Assembly: GCA_947044365.1 (NCBI GenBank) | Contig: OX345636.1 | Span: forward strand, 25,409,466-25,473,465 | DNA from: Petrosia ficiformis | Lineage: Eukaryota > Porifera > Demospongiae > Haplosclerida > Petrosiidae | Length of the DNA stretch: 64,000 nucleotides | Reading direction: 5' to 3' | In this document: positions 35,664 to 45,841 of the stretch, one piece after another | Layout of the letters: the number at the start of each line of letters is the position of its first letter | Numbering within the stretch: the first letter of the stretch is position 1 | Notes under the pieces: generated by a model | What the model saw: only the letters and a program-made list of their open reading frames with translations | What the model was told of the DNA's origin: nothing | Database searches by the model: none | Position numbers and translations under genes: made by a program

Positions 35664-35909
35664 TAGAAGAGTCCAATTATTCACACTTCTACAATTTACA
35701 TCAAACTTGTATTTACTGACTAATAATTCCACTACATCTGTCCTGTTCCATCCTTGAGCAACTGCACTGTGAAGTAGAGTCCAGCGGCCACTGCCCTTCA
35801 CTTCTCTTGGGTCTTTTACATCCTTAAGAAGACGAACAGCCTCATCTTTTCTACCATTAACAAAAGCAGCAAGACATATCTTCTCCTCCATTATATAATA
35901 ACACTTCAA
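35664..35909 (-). pseudogene. Ankyrin-repeat exon, truncated
   Basis: About 80 codons: K-I-C-L-A-A-F-x-N-G-R, then W-T-L-L-H-S-A-V-A-Q-G and D-V-V-E-L-L-V-S, then N-x-W-T-L-L, i.e. two ankyrin units and the start of a third. Start Met at 35909 or 35891. The frame runs directly into the minisatellite at about 35660 with no recognisable splice donor, so the downstream part appears lost. It could instead be a first exon whose donor I cannot identify. Confidence 0.6.
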
Positions 35910-36183
35910 TAAACACTCCAGCCACTCCTCTAAAATTACTATTTTTTTATGGCCCGTAGGGCCATCTCTTTTTTTCCACGGGTTCTACTGTGTCACTTAC
36001 GAAATCGAGCGAGTAGTCACGCAAGCACGCACGCACGCTCTGTTCGAACGAAAGTGAAATTTACAGTAAGCTGGAATAATGTAGCATAGTATATCAAACA
36101 AGATATTTAAGAAAAAAAATATCCCTATGATTGCTTGGTGTCCAGCATTCAGTAATCTCGGCTGACTTTATCAAGCCTGAAAC

Positions 36184-36256
36184 TAGTCTCGCGTGCCTGA
36201 CCCTCGCAGAAAGGAGGTTAATCTTCAAGCGAATGGGCGGGTCACGCCAGACTAGC
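36184..36256. mobile_element. Miniature TAGTCT element inside MITE-2
   Basis: 73-bp insert TAGTCTCGCGTGCCTGACCC...GGGTCACGCCAGACTA. Its terminal words match those of the 585-bp element at 45257. Flanks GCCTGAAAC / GCCTGAGGT match at six of nine positions, consistent with an aged 9-bp target duplication. It interrupts the conserved MITE-2 sequence found uninterrupted in the 7930 and 59130 copies. Confidence 0.7.
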
Positions 36257-36599
36257 CTGAGGTTATTATTTTGATTACCTACTCTCCTTACCTTTTAAGG
36301 GATCTTGTACTTAACTTTAGAAACAGGACTGCTATTAGTTCCAGTTTCTACGTAGCAGCTTTCTTTTGTTATGGCCGGTAGGGCCACTAGGGCCATCCCG
36401 CTTTCACGGGGTTGAATCTATGTTCTTGTGTCACTTGCGCGACTATGCGTTGTATACGTAGTTAAGGAAGTGCCGGGGGCTCGGTCGATTAATGGGCGTG
36501 GGCGTAAAAGAACGAACTGCAGATCAGCAGGAAGATTCAGAAAGAACGTAAAACTGTTAATAACTTGTTGTATATAGCAGAGAAACAGTATAAATATTA

Positions 36600-36792
36600 T
36601 CCAAGAATCTTTAATAAGTAAGTATAATAAGTTGTTGAGTTTCAGACATGAGGAAGTCATAATTTAGAACCTTTACTTCTTCAGGCCCCAGCTTTCGAGT
36701 ACACAGAAAGGTGGAGACCTTAGTACCATCAGTAATGATTGATACATAGTCATCACAAAGATATTGTTCGTTTTTCTCAATATATCCTACTG
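36600..36792 (-). pseudogene. Coding-like fragment trapped in a MITE-2 composite
   Basis: An open frame of about 60 codons reads G-Y-I-E-K-N-E-Q-Y-L-C-D-D-Y, then I-T-D-G-T-K-V-S-T-F and K-L-G-P-E-E-V-K-V-L-N-Y-D-F, ending at TAA near 36614. Composition looks like a genuine exon. I do not recognise the family. It is bounded on both sides by MITE-2 GC-rich blocks in opposite orientation, suggesting capture. Confidence 0.4.
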
Positions 36793-36864
36793 TTGCAGCA
36801 GAGTTCGAGCGCGCGTTCTATTACGCGTCACGCCCATTAATTGACCGAGCCCCTAAAAAACATT

Positions 36865-37790
36865 TTTAAAACCCAAAAAACATGTGAAAAAGGTTGGGAG
36901 GCTAACATAGGACCCAAAATTAAACATAAGTACTTACACTGCTGTAAAAGTCCAGTCCTGGCAGTTTACAATACTAACCTGTTTATACAAGGAAAGATGA
37001 CTTTCACAAATAACAGTGGTGGTAATGGAGCAGCAATATTTCTTTTTCATTCATCATATATATCTATTCCTAATTCCACCACTACATGCAACATTTCTCA
37101 ACAACAAAGCATTACTTCATGGTGAAGCAATATAGCTGTAAACAATCCACTACCTGGAGACAATATGTGTATTATACAGTTAGGTGTAAACACATCAAAC
37201 CTTGATGATCTAGACATTATGATGAACTTCATTAACAACAAAGCTGGGTTAGCTGGAAGTAGTATCTATGCTACATTAATATACAACTGTACCCAGTATT
37301 ACTCTACTCATATTGATATCAGAGTATTGTTAAATGCCACATTTGAACCTATACCAACAGATAATGGTTTACAACATATATCTTCAGTACCTGTTGAAAT
37401 ATGCTACTGCAGCAAATCAAATGTAACTTTTGCTAGTCTTACAAACTTATGTCAAACCCTTCAGGCAGAATGGTTTAAACAGGTTAGATTCATTCTGTCT
37501 CTTTGTAAATACAGTACAAATAATGTTTGCTTTGTTACGGGTACCAGAAAGAAATCAGGCTACACATGCTCTGTCATATATTACTGCTTCATTGACAGCA
37601 GTGGTATTTGCTATAATGGTGATTAATATATCATCAAAATGTTTGGGTTTAAAATCAAGAAGTGCAATACACGGTTTTGTGAGAATAAAGAAATTCATCA
37701 CTCTAGAGAGAGAGAATTAGAAGAAGACAACAAGGAGTATGATGAAATGAGACAGGCTTTACTAATGCTTGCAGACTGAGTTTCTATACA
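36865..37790 (+). pseudogene. Beta-helix (Pmp-like) gene fragment fused to an unrelated C-terminal tail
   Basis: Begins in half of a MITE-1 (GGCTAACATAGGACCCAAAA). Then come exon-like pieces: about 36950-37125 with M-T-F-T-N-N-S-G-G-N-G-A-A-I-F, and 37165-37470 with F-I-N-N-K-A-G-L-A-G-S-S-I-Y-A and a C-Y-C motif. These are the repeat signature of the large gene at 48290-63901. Stops and frame changes occur at 37124, 37620 and around 37690. The end (about 37550-37775) has one hydrophobic helix (A-L-S-Y-I-T-A-S-L-T-A-V-V-F) and, after a frame change, an acidic tail E-L-E-E-D-N-K-E-Y-D-E-M-R. Broken. Confidence 0.6.
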
Positions 37791-38569
37791 TAGTTTATAC
37801 ATAATTTGGCCTAGCAACCAGAAGTAGAGTTAGACAGTAAAATGAGCTATATATTCATAACAGTATTCATACTTTGCCAGTGAACTTTTGAATCGAACAG
37901 GCAGCATTATTAATATCGACTTAGTTGTGAAAAGAGAAGATTTTATATGAAAAGGTACATATGCAGTTGTCTATCAATACTTTTTTTCTATTCATGTACA
38001 ATTAATGTCACATATATAATAAATTATATTCATATAGCTGATAAATGGTTATAATTATGATTATATATATGTTTGTTACCCCAAACTAATCAGCCTTCAT
38101 TTATAGTTCAGTTTCTTTATAATGGCATATTCATTTTGCATAATTATTACATAATGATGTGTATCTATTAACCAGATAAACATGTGAAGTATTATATGCT
38201 TTAGGGGGCATCTCCTAACTGAAATTTGTATGCTTAATGTCATAGTAACGTGAAGGGGGTGTAGGGTTGTGCATGTGACGCTAAACATTGAAAAGGAAGG
38301 AAGCACAAGTGAGTATGATAAACTGGAGTATCCATTCATGACGTTAAGAGGTGTGGGGTGGAGACGTCTTGCAGTAGTGTCACTGTGACATTAAACGTAC
38401 AAGCTTCAGTTTGGAGATCACCCTTTCCCGACGAAGGTTGCAAATATGCAACTTTTGAAGGGGGGAGAAATACCTTTGAAAGATAAAATATAAAATATAA
38501 AATATAAAACCAAAACAAAAGATAGGATAAAGAGTCCTCGGACACATGCGTACACATTAACAACTTAGA
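37791..38569. other. Gene-free stretch flanking the retrotransposon
   Basis: Contains CCCCAAACTAATCAGCCTTC at about 38080, a block also found at 42835. Contains a TAAAATA tandem run at 38484-38508. No exon supported. Confidence 0.5.
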
Positions 38570-41500
38570 AGAACTAAAGAAGATAAAAAGTGAGCATGGC
38601 AAGGGAAAGATAATATATATATATATACATACTTATTTAAGTTGAAAATACTAAATAGATTTGCAAATTGCGATAGGTTCAATTTATCATGGGCCTGGAG
38701 CTGGACCAGGTAATTTGTTTGTGTGCCAGGAATATTTGGTGAGAACAAGCAATAACGACCTTGGCAGCCTCAAGAAGGATGGAAGTGACCAAACTAGAAC
38801 TGTCTTGGGAGACAATGTGTGAAATGGCTTCCAAAGAAGATGATGGCAAATGACCTAATGATCCAATTTCAATAGTGTCGTAAGATGGACTCCATCCAAT
38901 AACTTTTAAATCAGATATCAGGTAATTGTACTCTGGTTTATTTAATTTTCGTTCTCTAGCCTGATTGAGGCCATTCTGTGAGTTTGTCGGGATAGTAAGT
39001 TCTAGTAGGTGGATCTGCTTACAGAGAGAATTGACTATAACTATATCTGGTCGCAATGAAGTAGAAAGGATATTTGGTGGAATAGTGGAAGGGGGAGTAT
39101 CTTCGGCTCTCCACTGGTCAATGTCAGCATACAATTTGCTATCACTATGCAATAGGGGAGTTATTCCTTGTAATATTTTTTTCAAAGCTGAATCGTGTCT
39201 TCAAGTATAACGTCCTTGATCCAGGGAAGTGGGACAACCATTTAGAATATGGGCAGTTGTAGGTCTTAATGAGTGACATAACGGACATTTTGAGTCACAT
39301 TGAATCTTCCATCTCCGCAGGTTAAGTGGGTGTGGTAGTGTGTCTGATCCTGCTTTCAATATAAAGGATAGCTGGCCATATGGAAGTCCATGAAGCATAA
39401 TCTTTTTCCATGTCTTGTTCTCACTCTCTAACAAGGCAATTTCACTAAACTTTCCCTGGACTTCCAGTGAGGATAGATGTTTATCCCATTGCTGCTTCAC
39501 ATAGTTGTTAACTGCAGTAACACATTTCTTTTTTACTAGTGGGAATGAGGCTATTTTATCAGGTGCCGAATCCACAAATTTCCAGCAGATATTTGAAACG
39601 TCTAAGTTACTTTGAACTTTTGGGTTGTTTAGGAGAACACGAAGCTCTCTGATTAATAAGTCAGGTGAGTTTAGGATAGCTGAAAGGTATGAAATTTTCG
39701 CTTTTAGCCTGATTGTATTGACTTGAGGTATGTTTAGCACATCAGGATGATATAGGATGGCTTGGGTAGCACTTTTTGGGAGATTGAGCCATTTCTTGAT
39801 CAGTCGGGTAGAAGAAGCTTCCAGATTCTTGATGACCTTGGAGGTGGAGGGGTTCACTGCAAGATGGTAATGAAAAGAGGGGGCCAGATAGTTTTGGTAA
39901 ATCCAGAGTTTGTACTCTCCTCTTATTGGTCTAGAATCCAAAGCTTGCAGAAAGGCATTGAATTTACTGAGTAATGAGGATGAAGCAGAGGTAAAGGTTG
40001 ACTTATTTGTGTCAGCGATATATCTCCCCAAGAACTTGGTCCCTACAGCAGAAATTGGTTTAGTTGTTCCACTGCGCAAGGGCACACAATAGGTTTTGTC
40101 CTTCTTGTAGCCTACTATGGAAAATGAATAACATTTATCCGCACGAATCTCAAGATCAAGTTCGGAGGCACACTCATCTAATCTCATTAATTCACTGCTA
40201 TGTTTGTTCTTATTGGCACTGATGATAGTCAGATCATCAGCAAACCCTTTCACTTTATGCTCAGTAGATTTGGCAAATTTCTTCTGCCTACTTCTCCGGT
40301 GAGAAGCTGGTGTGAATGATGGAGGTGAATCATTGAGGCTGTAGAACACTTTGGCTGACTTGCGGGCAAATTTCCAAGTCACTTTGGACAGATGTACGCT
40401 TTCAGTGGCACCATCTGGATAGCGAAGTTGTACTGAGCCATTGGGAAGGTACTGCAACACATTGCATCTATACCAACCGCTAGGCTCATCCGATTCAGGT
40501 TCATCCCACAAAACAAGAATATTAGAGTCGCAATCAGGGAAATCTTCAGAATCGGTGATGGGAATTCTGAATGCAAAGCCTGGACAATCCAAGCTCTGAG
40601 CTAACTTCAGAACTGGGTTGAATGCAATGAGAAATATGATTGGGGACATAGTGTCACCTTGAAAGACTCCACGACTAATGGGAAACACAGGAGTAGACCA
40701 ATTCTTGGTTTGAATGGAGGCTTTGACTTTGGAATAAAGATCCGTGATATAACATGTGATCTCAGGAGGTAATTTCAGATGGGACATGATGTCATTGATT
40801 AGATTATGACATATCGAGCCAAAGGCATCTTTTAGGTCAACAAAAGTAATGGTGAGTGGCATACCGTTACTTCTTGCATGATCTATCAATGCCGTCAATG
40901 CAAATATGTGCTCCATTGTGCCATTTATGCCTGACAGAAAGCCCTTCTGGATGGCTGGATCAATGATTTCATTAGACAAGCAAAACTCTTCAAGCCTCAA
41001 GGCTAAGATCTTGTGGAATAATTTACCGATAGTCGAGGACAGAGCAATTGGTCTGAAGTTGGACGGACATGAGGTATCGCCCTGTTTATGGAGAAGAATG
41101 ATCTTTCCTTTTCCCCAACTTGGAGGGGCAACATTACTCTCCAAAAGGATCTTGGAGTAAAGAGTGGCAAGGAAATGATGACTAGTCGGAAGATTCTTTA
41201 GGTGGTAGTAGGTGATGCCATCTTCCCCTGGAGCTGATCGCTTTTTATATCTCTTTAGAATTCCTTTGATGTTTGCAGGTGTTATAGGAGAGAGGTCGAA
41301 GTCATCTGTAATTTCGGATGATGGCATGACAGAATGGATCCGAGGGGGAAGGTCGATATATTTAGAATTAGTGTTCGAGAACGATTGAGAGAAATGCTGA
41401 AAAGCCTCAAGTTTTGAAAAGGTGGGCAATACTTTGGAAGAATTTGAGCACACTGACTTAGCAAAGGACCACGGGTTCCTCTTGAACGCAGACTCTTGTC

Positions 41501-41960
41501 TTCTTGTATTCTGTTGATTCATTAATATGTTGGCACTTTTTGTGGCTTTATTGTGAGCTCTCACTGCCTCCAGAAACTCTCCAGCAGAAGAGCAGATTTT
41601 CCTCCTTAGCTTATTTTTTGCTTGAGTAAGTGATTTACATACTTTGAGTAAGGCACGGTCACGATGGGCACCTTGGGGTTTGTTTTTGATAATGTTGTAG
41701 TTGCTTAGATGCTCTTCAAGAATGGTGGTGAAGGATTCAGCTGCCTCACAGGTGTTGATTTCATTGGAGTTCATGGCACAGCTAACAGGCCCTAACTTAG
41801 ATCTCAGATTAGCATCAATAAGATACCAATCAGGTCCAGAGCTCTCAGAGTGATTTTGTTGGAGAGCAGAGAATTGTGAAGAGGAGAGAGTGGCGGTTGC
41901 TGACTGCAAAGGGGTAACACATGTCGTCGCCATTTTTATAAGAACTAAAGAAGATAAAAA
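38570..41960 (-). mobile_element. RLE-type non-LTR retrotransposon insertion with 20-bp target duplication
   Basis: A perfect 20-bp direct repeat AGAACTAAAGAAGATAAAAA flanks the unit at 38570-38589 and 41941-41960. The inserted segment is therefore 38590-41940 (3351 bp), oriented on the minus strand. The 5' duplication ends only seven bases before the first Met, so the insert is probably 5'-truncated or has almost no leader. The identical flanks suggest a young insertion. The 3' end carries a short AT-rich tail region (38608-38625). Confidence 0.85.
38679..41933 (-). pseudogene. Non-LTR reverse transcriptase / restriction-like endonuclease, one premature stop
   Basis: A single frame of about 1084 codons is interrupted by one TGA near 39200, where relatives have Trp. 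N-terminus to about 190: charged, no zinc finger seen. Reverse transcriptase: motif A F-V-D-L-K-D-A-F (about 365), motif B G-V-F-Q-G-D-T-M-S-P (about 424), motif C F-A-D-D (about 563). Between motifs B and C lies an insertion of about 100 aa with V-L-W-D-E-P, G-W-Y-R-C, V-Q-L-R-Y-P-D-G and K-V-T-W-K-F, which looks Tudor/chromo-like. C-terminal: CCHC knuckle C-P-L-C...H-I-L-N-G-C (about 880), then after the stop the PD-(D/E)xK endonuclease R-P-D-I-V-I-V...L-L-E-L-T-I-P. This is the R2/NeSL/Hero-type order. Such proteins nick target DNA and prime reverse transcription there. Confidence 0.88.
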
Positions 41961-42119
41961 TAATGCATTAACTAACGATTAAAGGTCGCAGATTTGCAAC
42001 CTAAATAGCAAAGTGCAAATACACAATAAAATCCTTAATAATGGAAGAAACTAACAAGCACACACTACGACAAAGACATTTACTTTAAATTTTAAATTAG
42101 TGAAAGAGTGAAGTTACAG

Positions 42120-42265
42120 GCCAAACAGAAGTGATAAAGATGCTAAGAATGGGCGTCGCCACTGACTACTACAGTTTCAAACACTCGTCTTGCTGCTTTC
42201 CTGCAGTTAACAAAGCATGTTTTTGGTATCAATGGCTTTCTTAGAAGGTCTTCTGTCTAACTTAG
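42120..42265 (+). repeat. Interspersed repeat R3, copy 3
   Basis: TTCAAACACTCGTCTTGCTGCTTTCC then CTTAGAAGGTCTTCTGTCTAA. Same orientation as 7670-7825. Confidence 0.6.
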
Positions 42266-42529
42266 GGGTTAAAAGCCGTTGTTGCTTAAAATTCAGGCAT
42301 TATACAATTAAATTTTGGTTAATAACGAAAACATTAATTATAGATTAAAATAGCAACTTCACATGTTTATCTACGCAGCTAATAAGATGCACATGCATAA
42401 GTTATCTAAATTAATATAAATAATTAGAAAACATATCACATCTTTATCTGATTATGAGATATATGATCTACCTGCATAGCATTTGGTTTGTATATTATGT
42501 CATCATAAAAAAAGCATGATGCCTCTTAT

Positions 42530-42778
42530 TACCCATCTAAGTTAGCTGCATGACCAAGCAACAGAAGTACACGAACAAAGTCAGGAAGTTAACATACGTA
42601 GACCCAAAATTAAACAAACCACTTCCACTAACTCCACATAAGTATAATTATCTCTTTGTATATATTTTGCTTTATAGCGGTGTATGTACTTATGTAAGGT
42701 TGTATGGAAGTGTTTTGTTTAATTTTGGGTCCTATGTTAGCCTACCAACCTTGTTTGCATACCGGTTTTGACGTCCCT
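42530..42778. mobile_element. MITE-1 copy
   Basis: GACCCAAAATTAAACAAACC near 42602 and the complement GTTTAATTTTGGGTCCTATG at 42717. The right end is CGGTTTTGACGTCCCT. Inner arms contain ACTTCCA...TGGAAGT. Confidence 0.75.
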
Positions 42779-42829
42779 TTAATTTCTTTCATTTTTATTG
42801 AAAATGTTTTTATTATTTTTAATTATTTT

Positions 42830-43335
42830 TGTTCCCCCAAACTGATCAGCCTTCAGAGTTCAATCTCTTTATAATAGTATAGCTATTTGTATATTATATC
42901 ATCATGTTTATCTATCTATATTATATTATAGCCAGATAAATATGTTAATTTATCTAATTATACCTACTTCAAATATTTATCTGGCTAATAAGATAATAAT
43001 AAGCACATGTATATGTTATTACCCAGCTAACATGTGATATGTTATATATATATTAATTATTTTAGATAATTTATGAAAGTGTATCTTATTAGCCAGATAA
43101 ACACGCGAAGCTATTTAGATAAATTCATAATTTCATCTGGCTATAATAATGTGATGACCTGTCCATTATCATTGATTAGCCTTCAGAGTTCAAACTCTTT
43201 ATCATGCCAACTCCTGATTGTAGCAGTGTAAGTACTTATGTAGGGTTATATGGAAGTAGTTTTAAAATTGTTAGCCTGGATCTCCTGATCTTCATTTGCA
43301 TTCTTTTTGGGTTTTGACGTTCCTACATGGGATAG
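42830..43335. repeat. Repeat block with TTATCTGGCTAATAAGATA words and a half MITE-1
   Basis: CAGCCTTCAGAGTTCAA(T/A)CTCTTTAT occurs at about 42848 and 43180, flanking AT-rich sequence with inverted TTTATCTGGCTAATAAGATA motifs (42975, 43085). 43205-43335 is the right half of a MITE-1 ending GGGTTTTGACGTTCCTACA. Non-coding. Confidence 0.6.
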
Positions 43336-43673
43336 TGCATGCACAATGAAATTGTGCAGCATTATTCTAACAAAATATTTTTAATATAAAATTAGGTTTG
43401 TAGGAATAGATCACTATAATATTTCTTCTTCAGGGTTAAAGAGTTCTGATGATGATACTGTATCAATTATATTATGATTCACTATCAAGTCATAATCTGT
43501 CATTAGCTCCTATTCATCATTGTTATTTCTATTGGGTGTCTGAGATGTTGTAACTTTTGAATTTTCAATATGAGCTTGCACCTAAATGAACAATTATGAA
43601 TACTGTAATATATAAATCTTAAGTATAATATTATATGTGAAGTTCCACTTATATTAACATGCACAGACACTTA

Positions 43674-44121
43674 TTTTTATGGCCCGTAGGGCCATCCCTA
43701 CGATTGCTTTCCCACGGGTTCGATGTATATTATATAATTATTATGGTTGTGGCCACTTACACGATCATGCGTTGTATACGTATTAAGGAAATACGTCATT
43801 CCAAAGTGGCTCGTGTGTTCTTTTACGCGCCACGCTCATTAGGGCGTGGCGCATAAAAGAACGCACGCTCAAGCTCTACAGACCAGCAGATAGAAAGCTG
43901 TGTAGCTTACGTAGAAACTGGAACTAATAGCTGGCTATTCTACCTGAAATATATTCCTAAACTTCCACAAGGTCCTTTAAAAAGTAAACAGAGTAGATAA
44001 TCAAAATAATAACTATAATAGGCCAATGTGTTTCAGGCATGATAAAGTTAGCCATGAGTACTGAATGCTGGACACCAAAAAGCAGTCATAGGGATACTTT
44101 TTTCTCTATATATCTTGTTTG
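43674..44121 (-). mobile_element. MITE-2 copy, reverse orientation
   Basis: Begins TTTTTATGGCCCGTAGGGCC, then ACGATTGCTTTCCCACGGGT, and ends GCAGTCATAGGGATACTTTT plus CTATATATCTTGTTT. Inserted between the copies of exons 19 and 18 in the collapsed gene. The GGCGTGGCGCATAAAAGAAC block is partly duplicated around 43823-43868. Confidence 0.85.
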
Positions 44122-45256
44122 AACTACATCCAATTACTTGGATGGTCAGTGAAGTATATTGCAACAACATAATAGTTAAAGCACCACTTGAGCATAAAAT
44201 TAAATCACATGCAAGAGGTGATGCATCAATGCCCACCTGTCAAATGAAAAATAATTATGCAATAAAACTAGATATAGACAATTGGCTAACTCAAACTATA
44301 TATGTACTCCATATACAGACATAGACTAAACCAATCAATAAATATATGTAGTAGAAAACAGCTAACATAGAGGCAAATGAAGTCACTGGATCTATATCAC
44401 TTCCACAAGAAGGTATACTAACTGAAGTATTGTGAGGAGCTTTTTGTAGTTTATCATCCAACAGAGAATTAGCTCTCAATAGTATGAGGAAGAGAAACAA
44501 AATTAAGGTGGATAATTCAAGTATATTATTGAGTCTTCCTTTGTATAGATTAAGGTAGCCATAAAGTAAAATGAGAATCATTAGAAATTATTGTCTGCAT
44601 AAAAAAAATGCGGTGAATATAAATCAACAAATATATATATATCACAACTATTATATAAACTTTTTTGTAGCAAAACATTAATAGTCACAAGAATAGTAAG
44701 ATCCCTATGAAGTACCCAGTTATTAATTATCCACATAATTACAGTGATTAATATTGTGAATTTGTAATTTATATATTACTCAGTCTCTGATCATGAAATT
44801 ATAATACTTATTAAAGTAAAATACACTCATATTATTTTACAGTGGTAAATCTCAATTGGCTTTGTCCCATAAAATTTTACTACCACTGCAGAAACAGCAA
44901 CAACAACACTATCCTCCCACCCATATTATTATAGTTGTGAAAGGACAGCTCTCAACTCTCACGCATTGAGCGTGAGACACACGCATTTTGCGCGAAACTC
45001 ACGCTCACACGCTTCGTGTCTTCATTCTCACACTCACGTAGGCGTGTACGTAAGGGCGTGTCTCTATTTTACCATACGCGTGGATCCTGATTTGTGGTTC
45101 CAATTCTGTCACTAGGAAGTTTGGTGGTGCTTCAACATATAAGAGCAAATTGCAGGAAAAGCTTTTTTTTACAGACTGCTAAAAGGGCAACTATGGAATA
45201 CAACAAAGCACATAGTAGTTATATGACAGTTATCAGTTGTTTATTATGTAATGAGA

Positions 45257-45841
45257 TAGTCTGGCGTAGCCAGGCCCACCGCTGAAGGGAGGGGGGTCTG
45301 GTGAAACGCGTATACCAAAGTTGTTCTACTGCAGCCTGCAGTGCAGCGATTGTGGTCACAATGAATATTATTATTTGTTTATGAATACGATTATCACTGT
45401 TATGAATATTATTATCACCTGCGAAAATTAGAAGAGATCTGAAATGACAGATGTAGTAATGGCTTCAACGACTGCTGCGAAGAGATTAGGGTATGATTCA
45501 TTAAAGGATAAGCAGATGGATGTGATAATCAGCGTTGTGAAAGGAGAAGATGTATTTGGTGTGCTTCCAACAGGGTATGGAAAGAGTCTTTGCTATGCTT
45601 GCCTTCCTTGGGTGTTTGATAATCTCTACCCCATTGAAAAGCCATCAATAGTAATTGTTGTAAGTCCACTGACAGCTATCATGATTGATCAGATATTTCA
45701 TCTGCAGTGTATATATTTATACAACACCTACTGAGATTACGTAATTGCTGCAGCTTAATTGCATTCCACTAGAACAACTTTAGTATACGCGTTTCACCAG
45801 ACCCCCCTCCCTTCAGCGGTGGGTCTGGCTACGCCAGACTA
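45257..45841. mobile_element. MULE-like TIR element carrying a RecQ fragment
   Basis: About 72-bp TIRs starting TAGTCTGGCGTAGCCAGGC; the right TIR ends GGCTACGCCAGACTA. It is flanked by a perfect 9-bp direct repeat GTAATGAGA (45248-45256 and 45842-45850). Long TIRs and a 9-bp duplication fit the Mutator-like (MULE) group best; Merlin is an alternative. It has no transposase, only a helicase fragment. The 73-bp insert at 36184 has the same terminal words. Confidence 0.8.
45444..45734 (+). pseudogene. RecQ-family helicase N-terminal fragment
   Basis: About 85 codons match the start of the RecQ/Sgs1/WRN helicase core: motif 0 (G-Y-D-S-L-K-D-K-Q-M-D-V-I), Walker A motif I (L-P-T-G-Y-G-K-S-L-C-Y), and motif Ia (I-V-V-S-P-L-T-A-I-M-I-D-Q). 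The match stops there and the frame ends ten or so codons later. The DEAH box and all later motifs are absent, so it cannot be an active helicase. Fully contained between the TIRs of the 585-bp element. Either a captured host exon or the residue of a larger RecQ-encoding transposon. Confidence 0.8.

Larger units (their letters stand above)
35938..36860. mobile_element. Nested and composite MITE-2 copies
   Basis: A MITE-2 left end begins at about 36095 (AACAAGATATTTAAGAAAAA) and runs to CAGCTTTCTTTT at 36365. A reversed MITE-2 end follows (GTAGGGCCAC, CCGCTTTCACGGGGTTGAAT, GCGCGACTATGCGTTGTATA) to about 36530. The matching GC-rich block reappears at 36793-36851. A further right-end-like piece sits at 35938-36055. 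This is an insertion of one copy into another plus trapped sequence. Confidence 0.75.

Noticed and set aside
39762..41160. Short open frames opposite the LINE
   Set aside because: Antisense shadows of the reverse transcriptase.
43448..43470. CTGATGATGATAC as a second hammerhead core (also at 48313)
   Set aside because: No stem II or GAAA follows; it is coding sequence of exon 19 and its copy.
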